A DNA stretch of 49,189 bases from a virus. The stretch spans positions 1 to 49,189 of the IMG/VR virus record IMGVR_UViG_3300035660_000017, one strand, 5' to 3'. Below the pieces are notes generated by a model. It had not been told where the DNA came from. It did no database searches and was given only the letters and a program-made list of their open reading frames with translations. Below, piece after piece: positions 15,537 through 25,900 of this stretch (positions are counted from its first letter, which is position 1; each line of letters opens with the position of its first letter). Made by a program: the position numbers and the translations under genes.

Positions 15537-17482
15537 TCTTGCTCTGTTGTAACCGGTTGTTGTGTTTCTGGATCTATTGGTACTATCTGCGGAATTCCTG
15601 CTAATAAATCAGCTTCTATCATTTGTAATTCTTTGAGATTTTTATAGACTTCTTGATAAGTATGTGGCATTGATTTGCTCATAATAAACATTCTTAATGT
15701 AAATTCTTCACGACTAAGACGGGATAGCGTGGCAAATCTTTGTGTAAGCATCATTATGATTTGCTGAACAGTAAATTGTTGAACTCCACCCATTTCCTCA
15801 CTAAGTTTTGATCCATCTTCCTGTGTTTTATTAATCGACGATTTATTATGGCGTTCTCTGGATTCCTGTTCGGCGGAATACATTTTATTATTGAATTCAA
15901 CCTGAGCATCGGCGTTGAATCTCTGTTGTATTATACCCGCTTTACCACCTGCCGATGCCTCGCCTTCCAATTCTTCAATTCTTAATTCAATCGATTGACT
16001 CGTTTCTTCCATTATATTTTTAAACTCAGTTTCCGGATCCATATCCAGTTCTTGTATTGCCGTCGTTCTTGATACGACGCGCTGTGATGGTGTTCCGGAA
16101 GAAGCCTGCAGGAGCATACCTTTTCTTTGTATATCATCAGCCATTTTGAATGGCGACATTTTAATATCGATTTCAGGAATATTAAAATAAATCGCCAAAT
16201 GATTTTTTACCCAATCTATCAATTCATGCATACTGGTTCGATGATTGATAAATCTATTTTCAACAATTCTGAGAGAAACATTGCTCCCCGACCATGATGC
16301 GCCACCCCTTATAATTTCAGGTATTACGCCCATGCCGGTAATAATTCCATCTTCGGTCTGTTTTATTTCAGGAGTAGTCATTAATAATCTGGCTTCTCCG
16401 CTGAAGGTCTGAAAACCAACCGGTAACGGCATGATGGATATATGGTTAGGATCTACCTTCCATTTTCTAAGCTCTTCTTCAATTTTCTGTCTCCAACTGG
16501 TTAAATTAATAGTGGCATGGGGAGAAACATCACCTGTTCCCTGTGGAAATATAATTCTCAATGGAACGATATGATCGAGCGAAATCATTTCGTTTCCCTT
16601 TTTCAGAATTTTAAGATGAAACACGTCTTTTAAAACAGGCAATACCGTCGGAATCCCCCATCCACGTTCAGATGGATAAAAGTATTGCGGTCCGGGTTGT
16701 TTAAAATAAAAAACATTATCATTTTTTAATTTTAATTGTTTGTTCTGTTTTACAGCGTCTAAAATTTCAATACGCAAGGAGTTGACTATATCAAGATCGC
16801 CCTTTTTAACAGCCTCTACGAGAAACGGGGGTATCTGATAATAAAAAAAATGTTCATTTGTTATATTATTATATTTAATTTCAATAAACAGAAGATCCCA
16901 TAAAATAATACTTAATTTATCTGTTTCTTTAGTCTGCATGTCGCTGATTTCAAAATCGGTTAATGATCCACAGGATGAGCATTTTCCTTTATATATATAA
17001 TTTTTATATTCAAGATCAGTCTCTGATTCGACAGTATTTATAGTGTTACATTTTTTACATGTTAATAATCTCTTAAATGGAAAATGTATGGAAATAAGGC
17101 TGGATCCATATGCATGATAATCCATTCCTATTTGATGCATGACTTTGATGAATTTTAATTTTTTCTCAAAAATATCTTTCCATTTATCAACCGTTTTATC
17201 GCCTTCGATAAATGATTTTTTTTGATCGGTAAATTTGAGCGAAGTAATGGGGTATTCGGACATTCGTGCAATACATTGATATACAAGCGGATCAGAAAGA
17301 ATACTGGAGGCTATAAACCGGAACATACCTTTAATTGTTTTAGGTATGAATGTATTGGTCATATCTAGGAACGGGGAATCGTATTTAATAGACGATCGGG
17401 TGAAAGAAACTTTAGTTTCCCCACCGCCCCCTGGGACACCACTCGGACTCAATACGTTTCCAGCTAAGCCTTCTGCTGCCAT
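15449..17482 (-). CDS. Putative portal protein
   Basis: The protein is 677 aa. The order of features fits a large-phage portal: a central wing/stem region with FHLKILKKGNEMISLDHIVP and GFQTFSGEARLLMTTPEIKQ, then GMGVIPEIIRGGASWSGSNV, followed by helices and a Gln/Pro-rich tail (residues of about 630-677). An insertion at about 145-190 has two CxxC pairs (CKKCN and CSSCG) and is probably a zinc ribbon. In the virion, a portal is the ring through which DNA is packaged and to which the tail joins. ATG at 17482 follows AAGGGA. The gene is the last of the leftward virion block. The portal assignment comes from these patterns and is not proven. Confidence 0.6.
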   Translation of the reverse strand: MAAEGLAGNVLSPSGVPGGGGETKVSFTRSSIKYDSPFLDMTNTFIPKTIKGMFRFIASSILSDPLVYQCIARMSEYPITSLKFTDQKKSFIEGDKTVDKWKDIFEKKLKFIKVMHQIGMDYHAYGSSLISIHFPFKRLLTCKKCNTINTVESETDLEYKNYIYKGKCSSCGSLTDFEISDMQTKETDKLSIILWDLLFIEIKYNNITNEHFFYYQIPPFLVEAVKKGDLDIVNSLRIEILDAVKQNKQLKLKNDNVFYFKQPGPQYFYPSERGWGIPTVLPVLKDVFHLKILKKGNEMISLDHIVPLRIIFPQGTGDVSPHATINLTSWRQKIEEELRKWKVDPNHISIMPLPVGFQTFSGEARLLMTTPEIKQTEDGIITGMGVIPEIIRGGASWSGSNVSLRIVENRFINHRTSMHELIDWVKNHLAIYFNIPEIDIKMSPFKMADDIQRKGMLLQASSGTPSQRVVSRTTAIQELDMDPETEFKNIMEETSQSIELRIEELEGEASAGGKAGIIQQRFNADAQVEFNNKMYSAEQESRERHNKSSINKTQEDGSKLSEEMGGVQQFTVQQIIMMLTQRFATLSRLSREEFTLRMFIMSKSMPHTYQEVYKNLKELQMIEADLLAGIPQIVPIDPETQQPVTTEQDQVVETEPIESQSQSLPEQLPPRSPTAGI

Positions 17483-17501
17483 TATAATCCCTTACCAGAC
17501 G

Positions 17502-17756
17502 CTATCTTAAACCACTTGTTAATTTTTTACGTATTTCAGAAAAGTGTTTGAAGGTTTGCTCAATATCTTTAAGATTGCGCTTAGAAAATTGCACATTATT
17601 AATAACACGCTTTAAGGTGTCTCGATTCGCTGAACCAATCATTGTATGCAAAGGACCATTCACTTTACCGCTAGACCTGAGTATTTGAACAATCTTACTA
17701 TTACTCAACGCAACCTTCTCAAGTTCACCCTTTAATGCATTCCCAATCTTAACCAT
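17502..17756 (-). CDS. Small basic hypothetical protein (84 aa)
   Basis: The protein is 84 aa, Lys/Arg-rich and mostly helical (LKGELEKVALSNSKIVQIL, then RNLKDIEQTFKHFSEIRKKL). It lies 19 bp before the portal-like gene and just downstream of iscB. Before the iscB insertion it would have followed the 245-aa gene directly, so it belongs to the virion block. A minor head or assembly protein is possible. No family is recognised. Confidence 0.6.
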   Translation of the reverse strand: MVKIGNALKGELEKVALSNSKIVQILRSSGKVNGPLHTMIGSANRDTLKRVINNVQFSKRNLKDIEQTFKHFSEIRKKLTSGLR

Positions 17757-17777
17757 AATTTATCTCTGCTTTGATCG

Positions 17778-18944
17778 TTATGTTAAATAAATTGAACCTG
17801 TATGAAATATAGTGGTAATTTTTTTTATTCCAAAATTTCCATCACTACAACAAACAGTTTTTCCATATGTTGAACACCCTTTAACAATATGTATTTTTCT
17901 TTTTATAAATACAAAATCACCAGGCTGTATTGAATATCTTTGTTTACGGATAGATGGCTTAAAACCCTTTCTATTCAACTGCAAAACCCTATTATTTCTA
18001 TGTTTCTGCTTAAATATAATTGGAGCCACTTTTCTCTGTTCGTTTCCACCAGCTATTACAAAAGCATCGTTATAATGGCTTTTTTCTAACCTCAAAATAT
18101 TTCTTTTAACAAAAGTCTCATTTCCATAAATTAACTTACAATTTGATAAAATATTTCTGAATTTATTCCTTATTATACTCATAAATGTTGCATCTTTGTA
18201 AACCTTATTCTTTTTTAACACATCATACAACTTGTTCTTATGCAATTTCTTATGACATCTCTCATGCAACAAAGCCAAATTCTTCTCCCGGTCTATTCCA
18301 CCGTTACTCCTCGATATAATGTGGTGAATATGAAAACTGTTACCTTTTGAAAACTCTTTACCGCATAACTGACATCTTCCCTGCTCCCGGAACATTAAAA
18401 AACTTCTCATGTTTTGATATTCAAACAACGATCCTTGTTGATATTGTATTCCTGCTATATCTGGATTCTCTATTTTCTGAATATCAAAATTACCTACTTC
18501 AATTACAACATTCTTAATTGGTAATAGTTTTTTTAGCTTGTTAATCAAGGTTATGTGGGTGTTGAATCTTCTCTGTGTTGAAGGTGGTAAATAACCAATA
18601 GCTGTTTTTCTATTGTTAAATCTTGGCTTTCTATACCACAATCTACTCCTTCTACCCCTTCGATACATTCTCTTTTCTATAAGTCTCTCAGATGTCCTTT
18701 GATCCAAAAGAAGCGTTCCTGCTACTATTTCTTTTTTATCAGTTATTGCTGAAAAACCTATATTCTTAAAACCGCTGTCTATTCCCAAAGAACAATCTTG
18801 AACCTGATTCTCACACTCAAAATTCAATTTAATAACAAATGGATTCTGCTTTACAACATGCGCTTTTCCTCCTTCTAAAAGATGCCTTGCCTTTGTACTT
18901 GTGCATGGCATTAAAGGTTTTCCATTAATTGACAATACAAACAC
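17778..18944 (-). CDS. iscB: IscB RNA-guided endonuclease (RuvC-HNH)
   Basis: All IscB parts are present. Residue numbers count from the upstream ATG at 19118. They are the PLMP domain (NGKPLMPCTSTKARHLL, about 65-80), RuvC-I D114 in LGIDSGFK, an Arg-rich bridge helix (about 149-166), RuvC-II E207 in VVIEVGN, an HNH domain with C249/C252, H265/H266, N280 and H289, and RuvC-III H348/D351 in SHYNDAF. Both nuclease sites look intact. I place the start at the GTG at 18944 (388 aa), directly before the PLMP domain. The longer frame from the ATG at 19118 adds 58 residues with no IscB similarity, over DNA full of hairpins. No tnpA is nearby. It probably cuts DNA matching an omega-RNA guide and promotes homing of the element. 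Confidence 0.88.
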   Translation of the reverse strand: MFVLSINGKPLMPCTSTKARHLLEGGKAHVVKQNPFVIKLNFECENQVQDCSLGIDSGFKNIGFSAITDKKEIVAGTLLLDQRTSERLIEKRMYRRGRRSRLWYRKPRFNNRKTAIGYLPPSTQRRFNTHITLINKLKKLLPIKNVVIEVGNFDIQKIENPDIAGIQYQQGSLFEYQNMRSFLMFREQGRCQLCGKEFSKGNSFHIHHIISRSNGGIDREKNLALLHERCHKKLHKNKLYDVLKKNKVYKDATFMSIIRNKFRNILSNCKLIYGNETFVKRNILRLEKSHYNDAFVIAGGNEQRKVAPIIFKQKHRNNRVLQLNRKGFKPSIRKQRYSIQPGDFVFIKRKIHIVKGCSTYGKTVCCSDGNFGIKKITTIFHTGSIYLT

Positions 18945-19194
18945 AATGCTTTTAAAGCCGGGTGCTTGTTCCCGTTGATCCACTTCGAGATTGTTTAAAG
19001 TCCGTACTTTATCCTGTACACTGACTCTTTCAAGTCTGTTTAATACAGGATTTACAGAGCAAGGAACTAGTGGAGTATTCCTTGGTGTGTTCTTAAACTT
19101 TACTTTAAACTGCTGCATAGATAAACAACCTAAGCCCTCTAATCAACTCTTACGTTGAATCTCACGATTCAAGCTCCGGCCCTTGTGGCCGGAG
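18945..19194 (-). ncRNA. Candidate omega-RNA (HEARO-type) upstream of iscB
   Basis: The 250 bases before the GTG start hold a chain of inverted repeats. They are 18948-18958 (GCTTTTAAAGC), 18959-18974 (CGGG/CCCG), 18997-19010 (AAAGT/ACTTT) and 19013-19049 (CCTGTA/TACAGG with an inner GACT/AGTC). Further out are 19060-19084 (CAAGGAA/TTCCTTG), 19155-19172 (TTGAATC/GATTCAA) and 19174-19194 (CTCCGGCC/GGCCGGAG). An alternative pair, 19143-19158 (TCAAC/GTTGA), competes with one of these. Omega-RNAs of IscB lie exactly here, are of this length, and carry the guide at their 5' end. The 5' boundary is uncertain, and the last one or two hairpins may belong to the flanking gene. Confidence 0.65.
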
Positions 19195-19906
19195 TAGTTG
19201 ACGCTGAAAGTTCTGTTCTTAAAAGTCTTTTTGCTTGTATACTTACCATATTATCCTCAATATCATTTTTGTAATTCCCGGTTATGAATTCCGCGAACCT
19301 CTTATAAATCGCCGGCCACTCATCTGACATTGAAACCATCTTCCTCATTTCTAAGGCAATCAATGCCGCTAAAGAAGGGGGAGGGCAATAAATGCCTTCC
19401 TGATAAAATATAATACAAATATACTTCTCGACATCTATACTGAATTCACCGTTTCGATCCGGACGAATGTGGTTCATGGTTTTTACGCACTTAATAACAT
19501 CACCTGGTGAAGGAGACCTTAATAGTTCAAAGTCCGCTATAGAGCCTCCAAATGCGTTACAGAGTTGATTGAATTCGAACCAATCGAAAAATGCCGCGTC
19601 ATTACGGCATAGGTGTCTGATTGCCAAAACCTTATCTCTGTTTACGTCTTCCAGGGCAAGTCCATAATCCGTCCAGAGTTTATGAAATATAGTTTCTATT
19701 TCCCACTCCCACCAATCCTGACCAAATTCTTTATTTAAAAAATCATAAATATCGATGGTTGATGATGCTTCATCATTAAGCAAGGTGTTTATCTTGGTAA
19801 TATTAACGATAGGTTTAGGTCGCTCCAGTTGTTTCTGGATCGTTTCAATAAGTGATTGATCACCAAGAAGATGGGCATCGTATAGTTGTTCAGACAATTT
19901 TTTCAT
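19169..19906 (-). CDS. Conserved phage hypothetical protein (245 aa)
   Basis: The protein is soluble, acidic and about 245 aa. It is rich in Trp and aromatic residues in one stretch (FGQDWWEWEIETIFHKLW) and otherwise helical. The end (LRTELSASTTPATRAGA) is encoded by a G+C-rich hairpin that may form part of the omega-RNA region. Its TGA at 19169-19171 lies in the TTGAATC hairpin, so the IscB element abuts or overlaps the gene's 3' end. It sits in the virion block between a 221-aa gene and the portal-like gene; a head or neck role is a guess. Confidence 0.6.
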   Translation of the reverse strand: MKKLSEQLYDAHLLGDQSLIETIQKQLERPKPIVNITKINTLLNDEASSTIDIYDFLNKEFGQDWWEWEIETIFHKLWTDYGLALEDVNRDKVLAIRHLCRNDAAFFDWFEFNQLCNAFGGSIADFELLRSPSPGDVIKCVKTMNHIRPDRNGEFSIDVEKYICIIFYQEGIYCPPPSLAALIALEMRKMVSMSDEWPAIYKRFAEFITGNYKNDIEDNMVSIQAKRLLRTELSASTTPATRAGA

Positions 19907-19940
19907 TTGTAAAAAGCCGTTTTCAACATTTCGTTCTTTA

Positions 19941-20606
19941 TTACAACAGTTTACCTTTGAATAAAACTTGATCGATCGGTTTTAATTCCTGAAAAGCCTT
20001 CACAGGATTGTCGCTATACGATTTAGAAAATTTTTCACCGAATATAGACGCGACCTTCTCCATCTTAACCTTCTTACATGCCACCTTCCTAAGATCAAGC
20101 GAAGACACTTTAATATGTTCGGATATCCGCTCCTCGGAAGGATCGAATCCAAAAACAGTAAGAACCGGATCCGGTATTTCTTTGTCATACCCAGACTGCA
20201 GGTTCGCCAGTTTATCGAATTCAAGTAAGGCATGTAGAACTACAAGTCCAGGAAAGTTGTCAGTGGCCAATGATGCTATCTTATCAAGCATCTTGATTGC
20301 ATCGACACCGACCACGGTAGTCTTCATTGGATGGCATGCAACTTTCCGAAACTCAATCCCCTTCTTAAAAAAGTCAGAGATATTTGCCTTTAGATTCGCA
20401 ACCTTAGCATAATTAGAAACGATCTGATTGTCGATGACGACATTAAGATCGTTCGCTCTCTTTTCGAGATTGGTTGCAAAAGTAATTCGATCCTGAACAT
20501 CAAATCTTTCAAGAAATTTTACAAAATAAGCCGCAGCCAATTTGACATGTTCAGCCGTCTCTATCGGATAACGTTCACGTATACAATAATGCATTTTTTG
20601 CTCCAT
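19941..20606 (-). CDS. Hypothetical virion-block protein (221 aa)
   Basis: The 221-aa protein is mainly helical, with a repeated pattern of Lys-Val-Ala (FRKVACHP, LRKVACKK, MEKVASIF) at about 105, 175 and 185. No catalytic motif or membrane segment is seen. It ends 34 bp before the 245-aa gene and starts 2 bp after the 295-aa gene, so it is cotranscribed with virion genes. The function is not recognised. Confidence 0.6.
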   Translation of the reverse strand: MEQKMHYCIRERYPIETAEHVKLAAAYFVKFLERFDVQDRITFATNLEKRANDLNVVIDNQIVSNYAKVANLKANISDFFKKGIEFRKVACHPMKTTVVGVDAIKMLDKIASLATDNFPGLVVLHALLEFDKLANLQSGYDKEIPDPVLTVFGFDPSEERISEHIKVSSLDLRKVACKKVKMEKVASIFGEKFSKSYSDNPVKAFQELKPIDQVLFKGKLL

Positions 20607-20608
20607 TT

Positions 20609-21496
20609 TTATGTACTCGAAATTAAGATACCCTTTTTAAAAACCATTTCACCGGACGTATCGTTTGGTTTTACATAAGTAATTGTTATGTCTATCCCGG
20701 ACTGTTCGACAGCGCCTGTTATAACAGAAAGCTCGGAATCAGCCCCAAGAGTTAATTTACTATCCTTTCCCGATACGGTCGCCACTCCTTTTATATCTAA
20801 TGCATCATAAATGGTCGTTTGTGTCTTGAATACCGAATCTAAAACCGATTCAATACCGTCTGTTCTCATTCTATTAACATTAAGAGCAGGCGCGAATCCA
20901 CGAAGCGTTGTAGGAGTTACACTGGATATTTTTCCATCATTATCTAAAACAACGGTACCCAATAAAACCGAATAATCATTTGGGGCCGAAGCCGTATAAA
21001 CTGAAATTACGTCATCGACAATACTTTGTATCGCATCACCGGCAGCGGCAGCTTTATCATCGTAAACTATTTCGGTCTCACCTTCAATATTAATGAGCGT
21101 TATTTTTTTACCTTCAGGATTTAATAAAGATTCCCGGAATTCAGCCATATCATGGTTTGCATAAATGTATTTTGTCCCTGGGCCATAAACACTTTTTGTA
21201 ATATCTTTATTAAAAATTATAATGTTTCCTGACGGGGTAAACGCTAATCCGCTTGAAACACTGATTGAAGATTTTGTTTTTTCAGATAATACCATTCCGC
21301 GTAAAACCCGCCCTTCGTCAGAATCGCCAACGACACCTCGAACGACACGGCGAACATTTTCCATCATTGCGGATTGAATCGACCATTTGGTAATATCTAC
21401 AAAATCCCCTGTTCCATATGACGGGGAAGGGTAATCGGTTCCCAGGATTTCATGTATACGTTCTTTAATACCAATCTTTACATTAACCCTTCTCAT
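20609..21496 (-). CDS. Putative tail/baseplate structural protein (295 aa)
   Basis: Residues of about 70-95 (SSISVSSGLAFTPSGNIIIF) resemble a beta-rich unit found at the start of phage tail and baseplate-associated proteins. The rest is beta-rich, ending in a strand pair rich in Gly and Thr. The gene overlaps its upstream neighbour by 14 bp and lies downstream of the large appendage genes. I assign a structural role from composition and context. A connector between tail and fibre is one possibility. Confidence 0.5.
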   Translation of the reverse strand: MRRVNVKIGIKERIHEILGTDYPSPSYGTGDFVDITKWSIQSAMMENVRRVVRGVVGDSDEGRVLRGMVLSEKTKSSISVSSGLAFTPSGNIIIFNKDITKSVYGPGTKYIYANHDMAEFRESLLNPEGKKITLINIEGETEIVYDDKAAAAGDAIQSIVDDVISVYTASAPNDYSVLLGTVVLDNDGKISSVTPTTLRGFAPALNVNRMRTDGIESVLDSVFKTQTTIYDALDIKGVATVSGKDSKLTLGADSELSVITGAVEQSGIDITITYVKPNDTSGEMVFKKGILISST

Positions 21497-21815
21497 TCAA
21501 TAACTCCTGTGGAGAATCCGGTGGAGGATTTATGTTTTTTGTTTCGGATACATATTTTGCGGCCCATTCTTTTTGTTTATTTTTATCAATAAATTTTTCA
21601 GCCACCCCAACAAGGGCCTCAATAGCTCCAATGGTTTTTTGAAATTCTTTATTAAGTTTTTCAATTGCCGTATACGCATCCTTTAAAGCTGCGTCGATAT
21701 TACTTGCCTGTCGATCGTACATCATTAATTTTTCAAAAATACTTTTTGATTCGTCTGGTTGTTCGTCAACGTGCCGTGATAAATACGCGATCGCCAATCT
21801 TGTTTCTTTTTCCAT
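21483..21815 (-). CDS. Small coiled-coil protein (110 aa)
   Basis: A helical protein with heptad-like spacing (FEKLMMYDRQASNIDAAL, then AYTAIEKLNKEFQKTIGAIE) and a Pro-rich tail. I place the start at the ATG at 21815 after AAGGTG. A frame from the GTG at 21824 would add three residues. The 3' end overlaps the next gene by 14 bp. It may be a short helical connector or chaperone of a tail protein. No family is recognised. Confidence 0.6.
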   Translation of the reverse strand: MEKETRLAIAYLSRHVDEQPDESKSIFEKLMMYDRQASNIDAALKDAYTAIEKLNKEFQKTIGAIEALVGVAEKFIDKNKQKEWAAKYVSETKNINPPPDSPQELLNEKG

Positions 21816-21828
21816 AAACATCACCTTT

Positions 21829-22896
21829 CTAAACTAGTTGATAACGGTAATAATAATTATATAATTCAGAATTACCATCTTGTGCATAAATGTTTTCTGC
21901 GACGGTAAATCTTTCATTGTTCGAATCATCAATATCAAATATATTTTGAAAAATTCCATCATACAATAATACTTTTTCAATAATTTGTGGAGGATTATTA
22001 ATCGTAGAACTAAGATATCGTGAAGACCTCCACCGTTCAAGAATAATATTACTTCCGTCCGTTCCCAGAACAATACCAAACCATTTATCACTATCGACTA
22101 GTCTTAATTCAAGTATATCTCCTATTGATATTTTAGCGGTCATTTCATTATAAATGTCGCTTGATCCCGTTATAATAACAATATCCTGACTTGTTATGGG
22201 ATCAAATTCAATATCAGCACTTTGCGTCGAACCGATATAAAATTTTGGTAATGACGGTACCAGTGAAAAATAATCGATCGGTACAAGAATTCTTGAATCC
22301 TTTTTAAAACGAATGCCTGGAACGCCAGCCCATCGAATACGTTTATATTGAGAACTTACGGATGTTAATGGGGCAAAATATTCAATATCAAATCGAGTGG
22401 TTGTAATTCTCGAATCTTCACTGAAATTAAAAAATTTTGCTATGTTCAATAATTCGTTTTCAGAATCAACTATGCCCGAAATATCAACGTCGTATATTGG
22501 AAATATATTTCCAAATTGAAATATATCGATAAATTCAGGTTCGATTTGAAGAAAACATTTAAAATTGTTTAATTTTTCAATATTTAACAGTCCGGTAAAC
22601 GACGTCAACGTCGTTATATAATTTTCTTCATTCGGTTTATAACACTGAATTTTTGACTTATCCACTATATGATATGTTCGAGTTATTCGTATGCCGGATT
22701 CATAAATATCATATGTACCATCCGGCAATGGCGAACTGATAAAATAACCATTGTCATCTGATTTTATCGAATCAACAATAACAGAACCGGTTGTAGGATT
22801 TGATGTTTTAATAACTATTTGAGCATTGCGCAAAATGTTGCCGGCACTATCCGTAATATAGCCTTGAATTGATTTAGATCGAAGATTTGATCCCAT
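21829..22896 (-). CDS. Structural protein with N-terminal CarboxypepD_reg/CnaB-like domain
   Basis: The first 85 residues fit a small beta-sandwich of the carboxypeptidase-regulatory/CnaB type: IQGYITDSAGNILRNAQIVI, then DDNGYFISSPLPDGTYDIYE. This unit is common in surface and tail proteins and is usually a spacer or binding domain. The remaining 270 residues are beta-rich without a known match. The gene follows the 1078-aa gene by 16 bp in the leftward virion block, so a tail appendage part is likely. Confidence 0.6.
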   Translation of the reverse strand: MGSNLRSKSIQGYITDSAGNILRNAQIVIKTSNPTTGSVIVDSIKSDDNGYFISSPLPDGTYDIYESGIRITRTYHIVDKSKIQCYKPNEENYITTLTSFTGLLNIEKLNNFKCFLQIEPEFIDIFQFGNIFPIYDVDISGIVDSENELLNIAKFFNFSEDSRITTTRFDIEYFAPLTSVSSQYKRIRWAGVPGIRFKKDSRILVPIDYFSLVPSLPKFYIGSTQSADIEFDPITSQDIVIITGSSDIYNEMTAKISIGDILELRLVDSDKWFGIVLGTDGSNIILERWRSSRYLSSTINNPPQIIEKVLLYDGIFQNIFDIDDSNNERFTVAENIYAQDGNSELYNYYYRYQLV

Positions 22897-22912
22897 AATA
22901 GTAATATACCAT

Positions 22913-25900
22913 TTATTTGGAAACTAATTTAAAATAAGTTATGCCAAACTTTTTAATATCTTCTTGGATATTATTTTTATTATAAAGAAACGCTTGATCA
23001 TTTAACCATGGATAATTTCCATTTGGCCAATTATCTAATGTTCTTTTTCCTACATATTGCATAGTAGTTCCATCTGCAGGATATTCTTTTTTTCGAACTA
23101 CTCTAATTCTAAACAGACAATGTTGTTCTAAATCATCAATGTCCAGATATTTAATAATATAATTATTATTATATTTTATGGAGCTAAATATTTCAAAATT
23201 TTGATTTTTACTAATCATATATCTTGCTTCTCCGATATTTAATTGCGATATATAAGTATTCGTCGGAGTATTGGCAAGATCAATAACTATTGTATCATTA
23301 ATAAATAATTCATTATCAAGCGTGGCTTTGTCTTTTTTTACATATAATTTAATAAATGAATATTGAGAAAGATAATCATATGTTTCCGCGTAAATAATAT
23401 GATATGAAGTGTTGCTATAATTATTGGTAAGAACACCATTTGTCAAACTATTAATAACATCATCAGAAAGTTCAATATCAAACCGTGCATTATAAAAATC
23501 AGCATTCGCCACGACAAAAGAAGTTATTTCACCGACTTTTTCTTCGGTAATTGTTCCTGCCACGATAAAAAGATTGTTATGTATTATTTTATCAACAATT
23601 TTTTCGGTATCGGTGGAAATGGTATTAAGAGATTTCCAATTATTGGTTTTCCATGTTTCGATAACGATATCCGATTTATAATTATCGTCGATCATGTATG
23701 CAAAACCTGAAAAATAAGAATAAAGCCATTTCTTTTTATCTGGAACGCCATTGAAATCTTTATGGTTAAATTCTTGAAATAATGTTGATAAATCAATATC
23801 AGTAATATAAGAAGGGTTTTCCCGATCGATATAAGAAGAATATTTATCTCCGAATTTCCATACCTTGTTATCAATTAAAAAATTTAATCTGATATCATAT
23901 TCTTTACTATCAAACTCTACGATATAAGTACCAAATTTTTCAAATTCTTCTTGCTGCGGTCTTATAAGACTTAAAAAGCGATATGGTCTTTCATGATATA
24001 TTAAATGAGCAGGATATTCAAATCCATCATATTCAATTTCGGAATAATCCGATTGAATTACGTTTAAAATACCAAATGTAAATGATTTATCCCCATAATA
24101 TATATATCGATCATTATTTGCGTCATATACTGTTTCTTCGTACAATCTGTGGGATCCGGCTTTTATATAATTTTGTTTACAATAAATCTGAGTTTTTTTA
24201 TATCCTCCGGTAAAATCCATTATAATACGTTCGGAAACCGAACCTGGGCAAAATGGAAATTCTACGTTATAAACCACGAGATGATTTCCGTCTTTTGCGC
24301 GTATGGTTTTAAAAGAATCATTTTTTTGAAGAATTTTAATATACCCGTTGATTCCGGGTAATTTTAACATTGGACGGAATAACTCATATTCCTGAACATC
24401 GTTATAATTTGGATAATTTAATAACCGCGACACGCTGTTTGGTATAGGAATATGATTAGGGTCATCCGGTAAGTATGATGATTCGGGATGATAGTTACTA
24501 CAATAAAGTTTAATGAATTCCGATATCGATCCATTATTTAAAACATCAAAACCATAACCCATTCCGGAAACGGTCATTTTATTATCAGTATATAAACCGG
24601 TATCCGCAAGATCGGTAATCCAAAATAATTTTCTCACACCAGTACCGACAACACCACCGATTAAATCATCAAGACATGCATCTTGTCTTCTTAAAATATT
24701 TGAAAAATTATTATAAAATCCGGTTCCATGAATAAATAAATTGGTATCCGGGCTTCGTATGGTTACTGTGTGAATAATATCGGTATTATATTCATGTTCG
24801 TTTAATTTACTATCAAGCTCTTTAATAAAAGAATAAGGAGCCTTGATTTCGAGAAACATGGTCGGATTTTCATAAAACGTTTCGGCATTTTCAAATTTTA
24901 TTGGTTTTCTATCTTCATTTACAAAACTAAATTCAATAATTTGTCCATCCGATAATGGCTTAACCATCATATATGGTTGGGTCATAACGATTGCAGAATG
25001 CCGCCTATTACGTTCGGTATCGATATCGATTCCCTCAAGCATTATATTACTTAAATTATCAGGATCCATCGTTTGTATTGAATATAAATTTTCATTATCC
25101 CGAATCATATATTTACAAATACTAAATGAAATCCTTGATTGATCATCATATTCTTTAAGATGAATCCCGGGGTGGCGTATTAATTTTATGGTATCATAAA
25201 GTATATCAGACCATGCTCTGGCATATATTTTTTTAGGTATGACACGGCCGCAATCTTTAATTTCTGGATAAAATGAAATAATATTACTGGAATCATCTGG
25301 TGGATGCCTAAATGGATATGTATTACTCCAATCCGATGAATTTATAAATGTTAAAAATGGATTGTGCGGATCATAATCATTAGTACCGCAAACAATTTCA
25401 TCATATTCATATTTAAAATTTTTTAATTGAGTAATTTCTTGTTTATCGATTATAATTTTATAATCTATCAACATTTTAATATCATTAGGATAGGAGAAAA
25501 AATAATTCCTAATATTATCCCCGGTTATACCACAAAATAAATTTTTAAATGCCGGAATATTAATTTTAAAATAGTCATCGGATAGGGTATGCGATACTAT
25601 ATATTCATATCCCCAGATATATTTATTATATCCAACATAAGACGCTTTATCGAGATTACATTTAAAGCCTAGCGCTTTATAAACAGGAAGCCTTCCAAGC
25701 CAATGATTAACGGTCAATACGTGGTCAATATCATTACCTGGTTCGTATGATTCCGTTATTAAATCGGATTTATCTAAAAATTGAATTAAATCATATTCTG
25801 AATAATTTTGTGATATACTACGATATTGTTTCGTCGTTAATTCAAAAGTATGGGGTGAATATTGTTCCCTAACCGCATCTGCAAAAAATGGAAATTGATT

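Noticed and set aside
17778-18944. Cas9 fragment
   Set aside because: The PLMP domain, short RuvC-HNH-RuvC layout and absence of a REC lobe or CRISPR array fit IscB.
18945-19118. N-terminal 58-residue extension of IscB as real protein
   Set aside because: It has no IscB similarity, lies on a chain of inverted repeats, and a GTG start is placed exactly before the PLMP domain.
19174-19194. G+C-rich perfect hairpin as an intrinsic terminator of the 245-aa gene
   Set aside because: On the minus strand it is not followed by a T-run, and it lies within the coding end; it fits better as part of the IscB omega-RNA region.
20008-20412. Plus-strand 134-aa frame and the one at 39908-40291
   Set aside because: Both lie antisense inside longer genes and lack ribosome sites or recognisable domains.
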